Source: Actinomycetota bacterium (lineage in GTDB: Bacteria > Actinomycetota > Acidimicrobiia > Acidimicrobiales > Ilumatobacteraceae). From it: a stretch of 5,729 nucleotides of DNA. The DNA lies in the NCBI GenBank assembly GCA_010024485.1, contig RGGX01000084.1, positions 1-5,729 on the forward strand. The letters are read 5' to 3'. This document shows positions 5,553 to 5,729 of this stretch, one piece after another (position 1 is the stretch's first letter; each line of letters opens with the position of its first letter). The position numbers and the translations under genes are program-made. Under the pieces are notes generated by a model. It saw only the letters and a list, made by a program, of their open reading frames with translations, did not search any database and was not told where the DNA came from.

Positions 5553-5729
5553 TCAGGCTCGGACGATCGCGCTCAGCATCGCCTGGAGTTTCGCCTGGGT
5601 CTCGGCGAGTTCGTCCCGGGCGACGCTGTCGGCGACGATTCCGCCACCGGCGACCAGGCGGGCCTCACGACGGTCCTCGGAGAGCTCGGCGCACCGGAGG
5701 GTGACGGCCCAGGTGCCGTCCCCGTTCCC
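5553..5729 (-). CDS. menF: Isochorismate synthase, C-terminal end only (MenF/EntC type), runs off window
   Basis: The minus-strand frame is open from the right edge (5729) to a TGA at 5555-5553 and gives 58 C-terminal residues. They contain GGGIVADS followed by ELAETQAKLQAML, the terminal signature of chorismate-utilising enzymes, where the glycine loop closes the active site and the Glu of the ET pair coordinates Mg2+, with a conserved Lys four residues later. The family usually has GAGIV; here it is GGGIV. The enzyme would convert chorismate to isochorismate, the MenD substrate. Anthranilate and aminodeoxychorismate synthases share this region, so the choice of isochorismate synthase rests on ADS after GIV and on adjacency to menD. 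The start and most of the gene lie outside the window. Confidence 0.82.
   Translation of the reverse strand, partial: GNGDGTWAVTLRCAELSEDRREARLVAGGGIVADSVARDELAETQAKLQAMLSAIVRA

Noticed and set aside
1..5729. Novel defence, mobile or RNA-based system
   Set aside because: No repeats in series, integrase, transposase, toxin-antitoxin pair, tRNA or structured non-coding stretch is visible; nearly every base belongs to recognised metabolic genes.

Overview
This is a very GC-rich, gene-dense window whose genes mostly belong to the classical (o-succinylbenzoate) menaquinone, or vitamin K2, pathway. Base composition, the short MenE, the MenA signature sequences and the use of TGA for every visible stop codon fit a high-GC actinobacterium. 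An Acidimicrobiia-like lineage is a guess from general style and gene order; nothing here proves it. There are no RNA genes, mobile elements, CRISPR arrays or gene-free stretches above 60 bases.

Layout: (1) bases 1-708 (+), 3' part of an SDR oxidoreductase, whose link to the pathway is unclear; (2) 711-1802 (-), menE, o-succinylbenzoate-CoA ligase; (3) 1857-2777 (+), menA, DHNA prenyltransferase; (4) 2781-3515 (-), menH, SHCHC synthase; (5) 3512-4174 (-), a FrnE-type DsbA-family thiol oxidoreductase overlapping menH by 4 bases; (6) 4220-5550 (+), menD, SEPHCHC synthase, broken by an internal deletion with a frame change near 5011-5028; (7) 5553-5729 (-), C-terminus of an isochorismate synthase (menF/entC type) running off the right edge.

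The pathway logic is: MenF makes isochorismate from chorismate, MenD adds succinic semialdehyde from 2-oxoglutarate, MenH eliminates pyruvate, (MenC, not here) makes o-succinylbenzoate, MenE activates it with CoA, (MenB and a thioesterase, not here) give DHNA, and MenA attaches the polyprenyl tail at the membrane. The final methyltransferase is also not in the window.

No new biological system is visible. The points worth a second look are the damaged menD (real deletion or assembly error), the strictly alternating gene orientation with three tail-to-tail junctions of only 2-3 bases, a hairpin that spans the menA/menH junction, and a 45-base divergent promoter region between the FrnE-like gene and menD with leaderless-style -10 elements on both strands and overlapping dyads.
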